Origin: Methylobacteriaceae bacterium
GTDB lineage: Bacteria; Pseudomonadota; Alphaproteobacteria; Rhizobiales; Beijerinckiaceae
DNA: 64,000 bases
NCBI GenBank assembly: GCA_947444195.1
Contig: CANEZL010000011.1
Coordinates: 1-64,000, forward strand
Reading direction: 5' to 3'
Part shown: piece by piece, positions 8,578 to 18,133 of the stretch
Numbering within the stretch: the first letter of the stretch is position 1
How the letters are laid out: every line of letters begins with the position of its first letter
The notes under the pieces: model-generated
Databases searched by the model: none
Told to the model about the DNA's origin: nothing
Seen by the model: only the letters and a program-made list of their open reading frames with translations
Translations under genes and position numbers: made by a program

Positions 8578-8683
8578 GCCACAGAGCGGTGCCGCGCGCG
8601 GAGTCGCCCTCCGTCCCCCGCCGCACCGCATTCCGCTTCGGACGTCCGCTGCGCGGCGCCCCCACCAGGTAAGGAGTCACGCC

Positions 8684-9691
8684 GTGACCGTGAAGGTAGC
8701 CATCAACGGGTTCGGGCGCATCGGCCGCAACGTCCTGCGTGCCATCCACGAAGCCGGCCGCACGGATATCGAGGTGGTCGCCATCAACGACCTCGGCCCG
8801 GTCGAGACCAACGCGCACCTCCTGCGCTACGACTCGGTGCACGGCCGCTATCCCGGCGAGGTCGCGGTGGACGGCGAGTTCCTCGTGGTCGACGGCAAGC
8901 GCATCAAGGTCACCGCCGTGCGCAACCCGGCCGAGCTGCCGCACCGCGATCTCGGCGTCGACATCGCCCTCGAGTGCACCGGCATCTTCACCTCGAAGGA
9001 CAAGGCCAAGGCCCATCTCGACGCCGGCGCCAAGCGCGTCCTCGTCTCGGCGCCCGCCGACAACGCCGACCTCACGGTGGTCTACGGCGTCAACCACGAC
9101 AGGCTGACGGCCGAGCACCTCGTGGTCTCGAACGCCTCCTGCACCACGAACTGCCTCGCCCCCGTCGCCAAGGTGCTGAACGAGACCGTCGGCATCGAGC
9201 GCGGCTTCATGACCACGATCCACTCCTACACGAACGACCAGCCGTCGCTCGACCAGATGCACAAGGATCTGTACCGGGCGCGCGCCGCGGCGCTCTCGAT
9301 GATCCCGACCTCGACGGGCGCGGCCAAGGCCGTCGGCCTCGTCCTGCCGGAGCTGAAGGGCAAGCTCGACGGCACCGCGATCCGCGTACCGACCCCGAAC
9401 GTCTCGGCGGTTGACCTCGTCTTCACGGCCAAGCGCGAGACCTCCGTCCAGGAGATCAACGACGCGATCAAGGCGGCCGCCGCCGGCCCGCTCAAGGGCG
9501 TGCTCGGCGTCACCGACCGTCCGAACGTCTCGATCGACTTCAACCACGACCCGCACTCGTCGACCTTCCACCTCGACCAGACCAAGGTCATGGACGGCAC
9601 CTTCGTGCGCATCCTCTCCTGGTACGACAACGAGTGGGGTTTCTCGAACCGCATGGCCGACACCGCCGTGGCGATGGCCAAGCTGGTCTGA
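8684..9691 (+). CDS. gap: Glyceraldehyde-3-phosphate dehydrogenase, type I
   Basis: A 335-residue phosphorylating GAPDH that interconverts glyceraldehyde-3-phosphate and 1,3-bisphosphoglycerate in the cytosol. The N-terminal Rossmann motif is [16 protein letters not shown]. The active-site segment [12 protein letters not shown] carries the nucleophile Cys153. The C-terminal helix [13 protein letters not shown] is intact. N34-D35 in the IND motif favours NAD. The GTG at 8684 has AAGGAG at 8671-8676 as its ribosome site; a second GTG two codons on is possible. It starts the block gap, coiled-coil membrane gene, pgk, fba, thiE-like, sel1, the usual triose/hexose-phosphate cluster of this order. 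Confidence 0.98.
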   Translation: MTVKVAINGFGRIGRNVLRAIHEAGRTDIEVVAINDLGPVETNAHLLRYDSVHGRYPGEVAVDGEFLVVDGKRIKVTAVRNPAELPHRDLGVDIALECTGIFTSKDKAKAHLDAGAKRVLVSAPADNADLTVVYGVNHDRLTAEHLVVSNASCTTNCLAPVAKVLNETVGIERGFMTTIHSYTNDQPSLDQMHKDLYRARAAALSMIPTSTGAAKAVGLVLPELKGKLDGTAIRVPTPNVSAVDLVFTAKRETSVQEINDAIKAAAAGPLKGVLGVTDRPNVSIDFNHDPHSSTFHLDQTKVMDGTFVRILSWYDNEWGFSNRMADTAVAMAKLV

Positions 9692-9731
9692 AGGCCCGAC
9701 CGCGGACGTCCCCGGGGCGGCCGCCGTTCCA

Positions 9732-9760
9732 GCGCCGCCCGGCTCCCCACCGGGCGGCGC
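9732..9760 (+). other. Intergenic hairpin after gap
   Basis: An 11-bp perfect stem GCGCCGCCCGG/CCGGGCGGCGC has a 7-nt loop. No T run follows, so it is more likely an mRNA-processing or stability hairpin (or partial terminator) that keeps gap message high relative to the downstream genes. Confidence 0.5.
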
Positions 9761-9795
9761 CCCGACGCTTCCGGTTCCCTGTCCGAGGTGCCCCG

Positions 9796-10299
9796 ATGAC
9801 CGACGCCGCTGCGAGCAAGCCGTCCCAAGGGAGCCAGCCCTTTCAACAGAGCCAGCCGTCCGAGGGGAGCTTCATCCCGCCGACCAAGCCGCCGCCCACG
9901 GTGGTGCCCGGCTCGCCGCCCCCGGCGGCGCCCGCCGCCGGCGCCTCGGTGGGCCTCCCGGCCGGCCAGCTCTTCGACCAACTCGCCCGGATCGAGGACA
10001 AGTGCTCGCGCATCGAGGACAAGTACGCCCGCTCCGAGGCGCTGCTCGCCCGCGTCGAGGACAAGGTCGAGAACGCCTCCAACCGCATGAACGAGGCCGC
10101 CCGCCAGTCGGACCTCGCGGCCCTGCGCACCGAGATGCGCGGGCTGACCGAGCGGACCCGGCGGCTGCCCGGCACCGGCGCCCTGGTGCTCACCGCGGTG
10201 ATCACCGCCGTGCTCACGGTGGTGCTGATGGTCGCCGTGCAGCGCCTCAACCTCGATTCCCTGCTGCCCCCGCGCGCCAACCCGGCCGCCCAGCGCTGA
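9796..10299 (+). CDS. Coiled-coil protein with one C-terminal membrane helix
   Basis: I do not recognise a named family. The 167-residue protein has a Gln/Ser/Pro-rich disordered N-terminus (to ~residue 55) and a charged coiled coil (~57-115). The coil contains two near-copies of the motif RIEDKxxR, then [19 protein letters not shown]. One transmembrane helix follows (~128-147: [21 protein letters not shown]), then a short tail. There is no signal peptide, so a tail-anchored protein with a cytoplasmic coil is likely. It lies between gap (104 bp) and pgk (31 bp), so it is presumably co-transcribed with them. A role as a membrane tether or assembly factor is only a guess. Confidence 0.8.
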   Translation: MTDAAASKPSQGSQPFQQSQPSEGSFIPPTKPPPTVVPGSPPPAAPAAGASVGLPAGQLFDQLARIEDKCSRIEDKYARSEALLARVEDKVENASNRMNEAARQSDLAALRTEMRGLTERTRRLPGTGALVLTAVITAVLTVVLMVAVQRLNLDSLLPPRANPAAQR

Positions 10300-10330
10300 C
10301 CCCGGCCCCCTCTTCGGATCCCACGCCCGC

Positions 10331-11533
10331 ATGACCGCCTTCCGCACCCTCGACGACGCCGGCTCGCTCGCCGGAAAGCGTGTCCTCCTGCGCGTCGATC
10401 TCAACGTGCCGATGGACGGCACCCGCGTCACCGACGCGACCCGCATCGAGCGCGTGGTGCCGACCATCCGCGAGATCGCCGACGGGGGCGGCCGGGTCGT
10501 GCTCCTCGCCCATTTCGGCCGTCCCAAGGGCCGGCGCGAGCCCAAGGATTCCCTGGAGCCCGTGGTGCCGGCGCTCGCCGAGGCGCTGGGCCGCCCCGTC
10601 GCCTTCGCGCAGGATTGCGTGGGCGAGGCCGCCGAGACGGCGGTGGCCGCCCTGAAGGACGGCGAGGTCCTGCTCCTGGAGAACACCCGCTACCACGCGG
10701 GCGAGGAGAAGAACGACCCGGCCTTCACCGAGGCGCTGGCCGCCAACGGCGACGTCTACGTCAACGAGGCCTTCTCCGCCGCCCACCGGGCGCACGCCTC
10801 GACGGAGGGCCTCGCCCACAAGCTGCCGGCCTATGCCGGGCGCCTGATGCAGGCGGAGCTCGACGCGCTCACCAAGGGGCTCGAAGCCCCGGCCCGCCCG
10901 GTGATCGCCATCGTGGGCGGGGCCAAGGTCTCCTCGAAGATCGACCTCCTCCAGAACCTCGTCGCCAAGGTCGACCTCTTGGTGATCGGCGGCGGCATGG
11001 CCAACACCTTCCTGCACGCGCAAGGGAAGGCGGTGGGCAAGTCGCTCTGCGAGCGGGACCTCGCCGAGACCGCGACCCGCATCCTCCAGGCGGCCGAGGC
11101 GGCGAAGTGCCGGATCATCCTGCCCACCGACGCGGTCGTCGCCGGTGAGTTCAAGGCGAACGCCGCCCACGAGACCGTCCCCGTCGACGCGGTGCCGGAG
11201 ACCGGCATGATCCTCGACGCCGGCCCCGCCTCCGTCGCCGTGATCGAGCAGGCGATCGACGAGGCGGCGACGCTCGTCTGGAACGGGCCGCTCGGCGCCT
11301 TCGAGCTCACCCCCTTCGATGCCGCCACCGTGGCCGCGGCCCGCCACGCGGCGGAGCGCACGCAAGCCGGCAAGCTCGTCTCCGTGGCCGGCGGCGGCGA
11401 CACCGTGGCGGCCCTCAACCATGCGGGCGCGGGCGAGCGCTTCTCCTACGTCTCCACCGCGGGCGGCGCCTTCCTCGAATGGCTCGAGGGCAAGGAATTG
11501 CCGGGCGTCGAGGCGCTGCGGGCCAAGGGCTGA
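10331..11533 (+). CDS. pgk: Phosphoglycerate kinase
   Basis: A 400-residue phosphoglycerate kinase that transfers phosphate between 1,3-bisphosphoglycerate and ADP. The N-domain substrate motif is [14 protein letters not shown]. It continues with [20 protein letters not shown] and the arginine/histidine basic patch. The C-domain nucleotide motifs are [23 protein letters not shown] and WNGPLGAFE, and the hinge/terminal loop is [12 protein letters not shown]. All expected segments are intact and the length is normal. It sits between the coiled-coil membrane gene and fba, and a long hairpin separates it from fba. Confidence 0.98.
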   Translation: MTAFRTLDDAGSLAGKRVLLRVDLNVPMDGTRVTDATRIERVVPTIREIADGGGRVVLLAHFGRPKGRREPKDSLEPVVPALAEALGRPVAFAQDCVGEAAETAVAALKDGEVLLLENTRYHAGEEKNDPAFTEALAANGDVYVNEAFSAAHRAHASTEGLAHKLPAYAGRLMQAELDALTKGLEAPARPVIAIVGGAKVSSKIDLLQNLVAKVDLLVIGGGMANTFLHAQGKAVGKSLCERDLAETATRILQAAEAAKCRIILPTDAVVAGEFKANAAHETVPVDAVPETGMILDAGPASVAVIEQAIDEAATLVWNGPLGAFELTPFDAATVAAARHAAERTQAGKLVSVAGGGDTVAALNHAGAGERFSYVSTAGGAFLEWLEGKELPGVEALRAKG

Positions 11534-11540
11534 TGCTTCC

Positions 11541-11592
11541 GCCGCGGGCGGGCCTTCGCGGGGCGAAGCGCCTCGAAGGGGCCGCCCGCGGC
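11541..11592 (+). other. Long intergenic hairpin between pgk and fba
   Basis: GCCGCGGGCGG (11541-11551) pairs with CCGCCCGCGGC (11582-11592). CTTCG (11554-11558) pairs with CGAAG (11574-11578) inside it. This gives a ~16-bp stem with a small internal loop. There is no T run. It probably marks an RNA-processing or attenuation point between the two genes. Confidence 0.5.
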
Positions 11593-11633
11593 GTCCACCT
11601 CACGACACGCTGGATTGGGACGGAGTAGGTACG

Positions 11634-12707
11634 ATGGCGCGGATCACCCTGAGGCAGCTTCTCGATCACGCGGCCGAGTACGAGTACGGCGTACCCGCGT
11701 TCAACCTGAACAACATGGAGCAGGGCCTCGCGATCATGGCGGCGGCCGATGCCACCGATTCGCCGGTCATCCTCCAGGCGAGCCGGGGGGCGCGGGCCTA
11801 CGCCAACGACGTGGTGCTGGCCAAGCTCATCGACGGCCTCGTCGAGATCTACCCGCACATCCCCGTCTGCATGCATCTCGACCACGGCAACAACGAAGCC
11901 ACCTGCGCCACCGCGATCCAGTACGGCTTCACCTCGGTGATGATGGACGGCTCCCTGAAGGCCGACGGCAAGACGCCGGCCGACTACAACTACAACGTCG
12001 AGATCACCCGCAACGTCACCAAGATGGCCCACTGGGCCGGCGTCTCGGTGGAGGGCGAGCTCGGCGTCCTGGGCTCGCTGGAGAGCGGCGAGGGCGAGGC
12101 CGAGGACGGCCACGGCGCCGAGGGCGTCCTCTCCCACGACCAGCTCCTCACCGACCCGGACGAGGCGGTGAAGTTCGTGGCTGCCACGAAGGTCGACGCG
12201 CTCGCGGTGGCCATGGGCACCAGCCACGGCGCCTACAAGTTCACCCGCCAGCCCGACGGCGACGTGCTCGCCATGAACGTGATCGAGGAGATCCACCGGC
12301 GGCTGCCCACGACCCACCTCGTCATGCACGGCTCCTCCTCGGTGCCGCAGGACCTGCAGGACATCATCAACCAGTACGGCGGCCAGATGAAGCCGACCTG
12401 GGGCGTGCCGGTCGCCGAGATCCAGCGCGGCATCAAGCACGGCGTGCGCAAGATCAACATCGACACCGACAACCGGATGGCGATGACCGGCCAGATCCGC
12501 AAGGTGCTCACCGAGAACCCGTCCGAGTTCGATCCGCGCAAGTACCTGAAGCCGGCGATGGAGGCGATGACGAAGCTCTGCCGCCAGCGCTTCGAGGAGT
12601 TCAACACCGCCGGCCAGGGCTCGAAGATCCGCCCGATCTCGGTGGCCGAGATGGCCAAGCGCTACGCCAGCGGCTCCCTCGACCCGAAGATCGAGGCCGG
12701 CGCCTGA
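11634..12707 (+). CDS. fba: Class II fructose-bisphosphate aldolase (CbbA type)
   Basis: A 357-residue zinc-dependent class II aldolase for fructose-1,6-bisphosphate (and possibly sedoheptulose-bisphosphate). The zinc/active-site segments are visible: [12 protein letters not shown] with the first metal His and neighbouring Asp, VEGELG with the metal Glu, the [11 protein letters not shown]is, [10 protein letters not shown], and [17 protein letters not shown] at the phosphate site. The two-histidine pattern and length match the CbbA subgroup found in Calvin-cycle operons, which in this order also serves ordinary glycolysis. No RuBisCO gene is nearby. The gene ends 5 bp before the thiE-like start. 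Confidence 0.97.
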   Translation: MARITLRQLLDHAAEYEYGVPAFNLNNMEQGLAIMAAADATDSPVILQASRGARAYANDVVLAKLIDGLVEIYPHIPVCMHLDHGNNEATCATAIQYGFTSVMMDGSLKADGKTPADYNYNVEITRNVTKMAHWAGVSVEGELGVLGSLESGEGEAEDGHGAEGVLSHDQLLTDPDEAVKFVAATKVDALAVAMGTSHGAYKFTRQPDGDVLAMNVIEEIHRRLPTTHLVMHGSSSVPQDLQDIINQYGGQMKPTWGVPVAEIQRGIKHGVRKINIDTDNRMAMTGQIRKVLTENPSEFDPRKYLKPAMEAMTKLCRQRFEEFNTAGQGSKIRPISVAEMAKRYASGSLDPKIEAGA

Positions 12708-12712
12708 GCGCG

Positions 12713-13375
12713 ATGACGGCGCCCGCCACCCGCCTCGCCCTGCTCACGCCCCACGGGGTGGGAGCGGGCGACCTCGACGCCCTGGTTCCGGCGCTCGATG
12801 CGGCCTGCGCGGCGGGGGACGTCGCCGCGGTGATCCTGCGCCTCGGCGCGTCCGACGAGCGCGCGCTCACCGGCCTCGTCAAGCGCGTGGCCGCCGTCAC
12901 CCAGGCACGGGAGGCGGCCCTCGTGGTCGCGGCCCGCGACTTCACGGGCGATCTCGTGAGCGTGGCGGCGCGCGGCGGCGCGGACGGGGTGCATGTGGAC
13001 CGGCCGGGCAACCTCGCGGACCTGCGGGGCCGCCTGCGCGAGGGCCGCATCCTCGGCACCGGCGGGTTCGAGACGCGCCACGCCGCCATGGATGCCGGCG
13101 AGGGCGGCGCCGACTACCTGATGTTCGGCGGCCTCTATCCCGACGGCGCGGTGCCGGAGGCCGAGGGCGTGCGCGCCCGCGCCGCGTGGTGGGCCGAGAT
13201 CTTCGAGACCCCCTGCATCGCCGTGGCCTGCGCCGCGGACGAGGTCGCCGGGCTCGCCGCCACGGGGGCGGAGTTCGTCGGCCTCGAGAGCGCGATCTGG
13301 CTCGCCGACCCGGCGGCGGTGACGCGGGTGCAGGAGGCGCTGGGGCAGGAGGCGCCGGGGGGAGACCCGGCATGA
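12713..13375 (+). CDS. ThiE-fold protein (thiamine-phosphate-synthase homologue, probably atypical)
   Basis: A 220-residue TIM-barrel protein of the thiamine phosphate synthase family. The central GGADGVHVDRP (~88-98) and GGADYLMFGGLYPDG match ThiE strands. However, the ThiE substrate strand VQLREK is replaced by AVILRLG (39-45), the diphosphate loop is TGGFETRHAAM, and the C-terminal AIGGI phosphate-binding loop reads AVACAADEVAGL. Catalytic competence as a TMP synthase is therefore doubtful. It starts 5 bp after fba and overlaps the Sel1 gene by 4 bp (ATGA), so all three are translationally linked. No TPP riboswitch is visible, which also argues against a primary thiamine role. Confidence 0.75.
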   Translation: MTAPATRLALLTPHGVGAGDLDALVPALDAACAAGDVAAVILRLGASDERALTGLVKRVAAVTQAREAALVVAARDFTGDLVSVAARGGADGVHVDRPGNLADLRGRLREGRILGTGGFETRHAAMDAGEGGADYLMFGGLYPDGAVPEAEGVRARAAWWAEIFETPCIAVACAADEVAGLAATGAEFVGLESAIWLADPAAVTRVQEALGQEAPGGDPA

Positions 13376-14415
13376 GCGGCATCCGCCTCCGGGCCCAGGT
13401 TCTGGCGGCGGCCCTCGCGCTGGCGGGGCCCGCCTCGGCGGCCCAGAACGCCGCCGATCCCGCGCGAGCCGCCGATCCCGCAAAATCAGCCGAGCCGGCC
13501 AGGAAGCCGGCGATGCGCGAACTGCCGAGCCCCTACACGCCCAACTACGCGGGCGGGGCGCGGCCGGGGCCGACGGACCGGCCGCCGGACTTCGCCTACG
13601 GGGCCTATCAGCGCGGCCAGTACGTCACCGCCTTCCGCGAGGCGACCAAGCGCATCGAGGCCGACCGCAAGGACGCCGCGGCGATGACCCTGCTGGGCGA
13701 GCTCTACAACCAGGGCCTCGGGATCCGGCCCGATCCGGTCAAGGCCGCGGAGTGGTACCGCCTCGCCGCCGCCCAGAACGACGCCGCCGCCATGTCCTCC
13801 CTGGGCCTGATGGCGATCGACGGGCGCGGCATGCCCAAGGACCCGAAGGAGGGCAGGCGCTGGCTGGAGCGGGCCGCCGAGGCGGGCTCACCCACCGCCG
13901 CCTACAACCTCGCCCTGCTCCTCGTCGGCACCGGCACGGAGGCCGACACGGCGCGGGCGGCGACCTTCCTGCGCAGGGCCGCCGAGAACGAGATCGGCCC
14001 GGCCCAGCACAATCTCGGCGTGCTCTACCTCCAGGGCCGCGGCGTCCCGAAGGATCCGGCCAAGGCGGCCGAGTGGTTCCGCCGCGCCGCCGACAACGGC
14101 GACCTCGCCGGCGAGGTCGAGTTCGCCATCCTCCTGTTCAACGGCACCGGCCTGCCGAAGGACGAGGCGCGCGCCGCCCGCTACTTCCTGCACGCCGCCC
14201 AGCGCGGCAACGCCATCGCCCAGAACCGGGTGGCCCGCATCTACGCCACCGGCCGCGGGCTCCCCAAGAACCCGGTAGAGGCCGCCACCTGGAACCTGAT
14301 GGCGGCCTCCCAGGGCCTCTCCGACGCCTGGCTCGACCAGACGCTCTCCGGCCTCACCGCCGAGGAGAAGGCCCGCGCCGAGCGCGCCGCGACGGCGCGG
14401 ACGGAGACGCGGTGA
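13372..14415 (+). CDS. Periplasmic Sel1-repeat (TPR-like) protein
   Basis: A 347-residue exported protein. The N-terminus is a signal peptide (LRAQVLAAALALAGPASAAQ, cleavage near residue 24), followed by an Ala/Pro/Asp-rich linker. From ~residue 105 at least five or six Sel1 repeats follow, each ~36 residues. They show the typical words GLGIRPDPVKAAEWYRLAA, GRGMPKDPKEGRRWLERAA, GRGVPKDPAKAAEWFRRAA, GTGLPKDEARAARYFLHAA and GRGLPKNPVEAATWNLMAA. Sel1 arrays are protein-interaction scaffolds, often in envelope or exopolysaccharide regulation. The start overlaps the preceding stop (ATGA). Its place in the fba operon is conserved in related genomes as far as I recall, but the function is unknown. 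Confidence 0.9.
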   Translation: MSGIRLRAQVLAAALALAGPASAAQNAADPARAADPAKSAEPARKPAMRELPSPYTPNYAGGARPGPTDRPPDFAYGAYQRGQYVTAFREATKRIEADRKDAAAMTLLGELYNQGLGIRPDPVKAAEWYRLAAAQNDAAAMSSLGLMAIDGRGMPKDPKEGRRWLERAAEAGSPTAAYNLALLLVGTGTEADTARAATFLRRAAENEIGPAQHNLGVLYLQGRGVPKDPAKAAEWFRRAADNGDLAGEVEFAILLFNGTGLPKDEARAARYFLHAAQRGNAIAQNRVARIYATGRGLPKNPVEAATWNLMAASQGLSDAWLDQTLSGLTAEEKARAERAATARTETR

Positions 14416-14518
14416 GCGCGCTCCCTATCATCGGGTAAGTCCGCGGAGACAACGCGGCTTCCGGCTGCCGTGGCGCCGTTGCTTCGGCGAGGACCGGCAT
14501 CGGTCGATCCGCGCAGTC

Positions 14519-14935
14519 CTACCCTGTCGTGCTGACCCGCAGCCGCTCCTTCGCCGCGGTGGCAAGGAAGCCCGACCGGGTCTCGCCTGCCGCCCTCGCC
14601 GCGCGATCGATCCGTTTCAGGGTGCTCTCCTCCAGAGTGATGTTCACCCGCACCGACTTGCCCGGAAGCTCGACCTCGAGGAGCCATAGCATCGCTCCGG
14701 GTTCGGCGATGGACGCACGAAACTCGGCGTCCTCGTAGAGCCGGCTGGGCGTGCGGATCTCGGGGACCGGCTCAGCGTCCTCGCTCAGCCCGCCGACGTG
14801 GAAGGCCAGCATCTCGGCAGCCTTCGGGATCAGCGCATCGAGGTTGTCGGCCACGGTCGTGGCACCGGGAAAGTCGGGGAACGACGCCCCGAACGTGCCG
14901 TCGTGCTCGTGGATCACCATTACAACCTGCGCCAT
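14519..14935 (-). CDS. hicB: HicB-type antitoxin
   Basis: A 138-residue antitoxin of the HicAB system. The N-terminal half (MAQVVMVIHEHDGTFGASFPDFPG...ATTVADNLDALIPKAAEMLAFH) is the degenerate RNase-H-like fold that masks HicA. The C-terminal part (VRVNITLEESTLKRIDRAARAAGETRSGFLATAA) is a ribbon-helix-helix DNA-binding domain, so the complex can repress its own promoter. It lies 37 bp downstream of hicA in the usual toxin-first order. The ATG at 14935 gives the standard family N-terminus. An open frame continues upstream but overlaps hicA. Confidence 0.93.
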   Translation of the reverse strand: MAQVVMVIHEHDGTFGASFPDFPGATTVADNLDALIPKAAEMLAFHVGGLSEDAEPVPEIRTPSRLYEDAEFRASIAEPGAMLWLLEVELPGKSVRVNITLEESTLKRIDRAARAAGETRSGFLATAAKERLRVSTTG

Positions 14936-14972
14936 CGCGCCCTCCGTGGCCCGCGCAATGTCCGTCCGGGCG

Positions 14973-15182
14973 TCACCACGTCCACCCAGCCTGCCGATAG
15001 ATACTCCGGAGCGTTCCGGGGGGTATGTCGCGGGCACCCGTGTCCAGCGTCACCCGGCCCGGCTTCGTCGGATGCTTGTACTGGACGTGATCGCCGGGTC
15101 CCTTGCGGGCGATCACCCATCCGTCGCCCGCGAGCGCCCGGATGACGTCGCGCGTCTTGCTGCTGTGATCGACCCGCGACAC
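14973..15182 (-). CDS. hicA: HicA-type mRNA interferase toxin
   Basis: A 69-residue HicA toxin with a dsRBD-like fold that cleaves mRNA. The family pattern is intact: SKTRDVIRALAGDGWVIARK, then GDHVQYKHP with the catalytic His, then GRVTLDTGARDIPPGTLRSI and the closing YRQAGW. The GTG at 15182 is chosen because GGAG lies six bases upstream and a legible promoter sits ~23 bp further up. It also gives the normal HicA length. The same frame stays open for ~70 codons upstream without family features. HicB follows at 14935. The AT-richer DNA around the promoter hints at horizontal acquisition. Confidence 0.9.
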   Translation of the reverse strand: MSRVDHSSKTRDVIRALAGDGWVIARKGPGDHVQYKHPTKPGRVTLDTGARDIPPGTLRSIYRQAGWTW

Positions 15183-15197
15183 GATCAGCTCCAGTGG

Positions 15198-15215
15198 GTG
15201 TGGATTAATACACAC
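15198..15215. promoter_or_regulatory. Palindromic operator candidate for HicAB autoregulation
   Basis: GTGTG (15198-15202) and CACAC (15211-15215) flank the AT-rich centre GATTAATA. The palindrome covers the -10 box of the hicAB promoter, so binding of the HicB ribbon-helix-helix domain here would block polymerase directly. Confidence 0.6.
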
Positions 15216-15233
15216 TGATGGAGCGAAGATCAA
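15205..15233 (-). promoter_or_regulatory. Promoter of hicAB
   Basis: On the minus strand TTGATC (15233-15228) and TATTAA (15210-15205) are separated by exactly 17 bp. This is the best -35/-10 pair in the window by eye. Transcription would start ~15 bases before the hicA GTG. Confidence 0.7.
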
Positions 15234-15404
15234 CGGTGGTGCGTAGCGCCGCGCCTTATCGATATCCCTCGTCAGAACGGACACATCGGATCGACGGAGA
15301 ACAGCGGGAGTTCCATCCCGGTCGTCCTCCGCGTGAAGCCCGAAGCAGCCTCCGAAGGGGCCTATGGGCTCGGAAGCGCCGTTCGGGCGCAAGCACCACA
15401 CCCC

Positions 15405-15830
15405 TCAGAGCTTGCAGGCCCCCTCCAGCGCCCGGTTCTCCGCCTCGCTGAACAGGCGCGAGCGGATGTGGAAGCGCTTCTCGCGGCCGTTCTCCAGGGA
15501 GAACATGCCGCCGCGTCCGGGCACCACGTCGAGGATGATGTGGGTGTGCTTCCAGACCGCGAATTGCGAGCGCGAGATGTAGAAATCCGCGCCGCCGACC
15601 TGGCCGAGATGGACGTCGCCATCGCCGACGAGGAAATCGCCCACGGGGTAGCACATGGGCGAGGAGCCGTCGCAGCAGCCGCCGGATTGGTGGAACATCA
15701 CCGGGCCGTACGCGGCCCGCAATTCCTCGATCAGGGTGAGCGCCTCCGGGGTCGCCGTCACCCGCAGGGGCGTGCCCGCGTCGTCGGCCTGGAGGGCGGT
15801 GGTGTCCGCGGTCGCTGTCGCCTCGCTCAT
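15405..15830 (-). CDS. DUF779 protein
   Basis: A 141-residue cytoplasmic protein of the DUF779 family. The hallmark is the cysteine-rich segment HQSGGCCDGSSPMCYP (~58-73), followed by GDVHLGQVGG and a C-terminal segment rich in basic residues (REKRFHIRSRLF). The cysteines suggest metal binding or redox activity. In many genomes DUF779 genes sit beside alcohol or aldehyde dehydrogenases, and here the aldehyde dehydrogenase is ~500 bp away on the same strand, upstream. The start at 15830 has AGGAGA as its ribosome site. Function is not established; a role as an aldehyde dehydrogenase partner is inference from context. Confidence 0.88.
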   Translation of the reverse strand: MSEATATADTTALQADDAGTPLRVTATPEALTLIEELRAAYGPVMFHQSGGCCDGSSPMCYPVGDFLVGDGDVHLGQVGGADFYISRSQFAVWKHTHIILDVVPGRGGMFSLENGREKRFHIRSRLFSEAENRALEGACKL

Positions 15831-15959
15831 GGGCTGTCTCCTCTGGGTTGCCGTTGTGCCGTCCATGTGGGGCGCCGCGCACGCGGTCTGTAGCCGGGGA
15901 CCTTCCGGGCGCTCGCGCGTTGGCCGGGCACGTTCTCCCGCCAGAGCCCGAAGGCCATC

Positions 15960-16238
15960 ATGACCGCGTCCCGCGCCCGCTTCCTCCTCGCCGCCCTGCT
16001 CGTCGGCCTCGCTCTGCCCGCCGCGGCGGAGACGATCCCGGGGGCGACCTCGGGTGCCGGCACCGGCTCGCCGGCGGTCGGCGCGGGGCCTGCGCCCGGC
16101 ACGCCGTCCGGCGTCGTCGGCTTCGATGGTCCCCCCGGCGGCCCGGCCAACGTCACCGGCGGTGCGGGCACCCTGCCGCCCGGCGCGCCGCCCGCCAATA
16201 CGGGCCTGCCCGCTGGCAGCCCCGCCTCGCGCAACTGA
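15960..16238 (+). CDS. Small secreted Gly/Pro-rich protein
   Basis: A 92-residue protein I do not recognise. It has a clear signal peptide (FLLAALLVGLALPAAAET, cleavage near residue 24). The mature part of ~68 residues consists almost only of Gly, Pro, Ala, Thr, Ser and Val, with repeated short words such as GAGTGSP, GAGPAPG and GGPANVTGGAG. It is probably disordered in the periplasm. It is encoded opposite to its neighbours, between the DUF779 and aldehyde dehydrogenase genes. The coding call rests mainly on the signal peptide. Confidence 0.65.
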   Translation: MTASRARFLLAALLVGLALPAAAETIPGATSGAGTGSPAVGAGPAPGTPSGVVGFDGPPGGPANVTGGAGTLPPGAPPANTGLPAGSPASRN

Positions 16239-16271
16239 CGGCGCGCCCAACCGACGGGCACGCCATTGACG

Positions 16272-16299
16272 AAAAAGCCCCGGCCGCAGGAGCCGGGGC
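16272..16299 (-). terminator. Intrinsic terminator of the aldehyde dehydrogenase gene
   Basis: Read on the minus strand, an 8-bp perfect stem (GCCCCGGC at 16299-16292 with its complement at 16284-16277) has a 7-nt loop and is followed by TTTTT (16276-16272). It lies 27 bp after the stop codon of the dehydrogenase. Confidence 0.9.
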
Positions 16300-16325
16300 A
16301 AGGTTCCTCTCGGGAGGGGAGCGTC

Positions 16326-17849
<1,524 letters not shown>

Positions 17850-18054
17850 GTCTCGGGTCTCCTCCGTGCGGCGGCCGGGCCGTTTTTCTCGGCTTTCGGC
17901 GCTTCGGCTTGGCGTCCGGCTCGCCGCTAGCCAACGGCAGCGGGGGATCCAAATCAAGTTGGACTTTTGGCCATGGCACCCTGCGGGTGCGCCGTCCGCA
18001 TCGACGGAAGGTAAGGCAGCCGGCGGAAAAGTGGAGTCCGGCCCCGACGCGACA

Positions 18055-18081
18055 GCGCCCGCCTCGGGGGGAGGCGGGCGC
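18055..18081. other. GC-rich hairpin downstream of the chemoreceptor gene
   Basis: An 11-bp perfect stem GCGCCCGCCTC/GAGGCGGGCGC has a 5-nt G loop. It lies ~50 bp beyond the chemoreceptor stop on the minus strand. There is no T run; it may be an RNA 3'-end stabiliser. Confidence 0.45.
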
Positions 18082-18133
18082 GGCCGATCATGTCCCCGCC
18101 GCGGTCGCGCGGCGCGTCTCAAGGCGGCGCGTC

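Larger units (their letters stand above)
8287..8683. other. Non-coding upstream region of gap
   Basis: 397 bp without a gene. It contains a candidate promoter (8380-8407) and three phased direct repeats (8550-8577), listed separately. This is the likely control region of the gap-pgk-fba block. Confidence 0.6.

Noticed and set aside
12713..13375. TPP riboswitch expected with a thiE gene
   Set aside because: The gene starts 5 bp after fba and there is no room or motif for a riboswitch.
15183..15401. N-terminal extension of hicA (up to 73 extra residues)
   Set aside because: The extension crosses the promoter and operator and has no family similarity; the GTG at 15182 with its ribosome site gives the normal HicA length.
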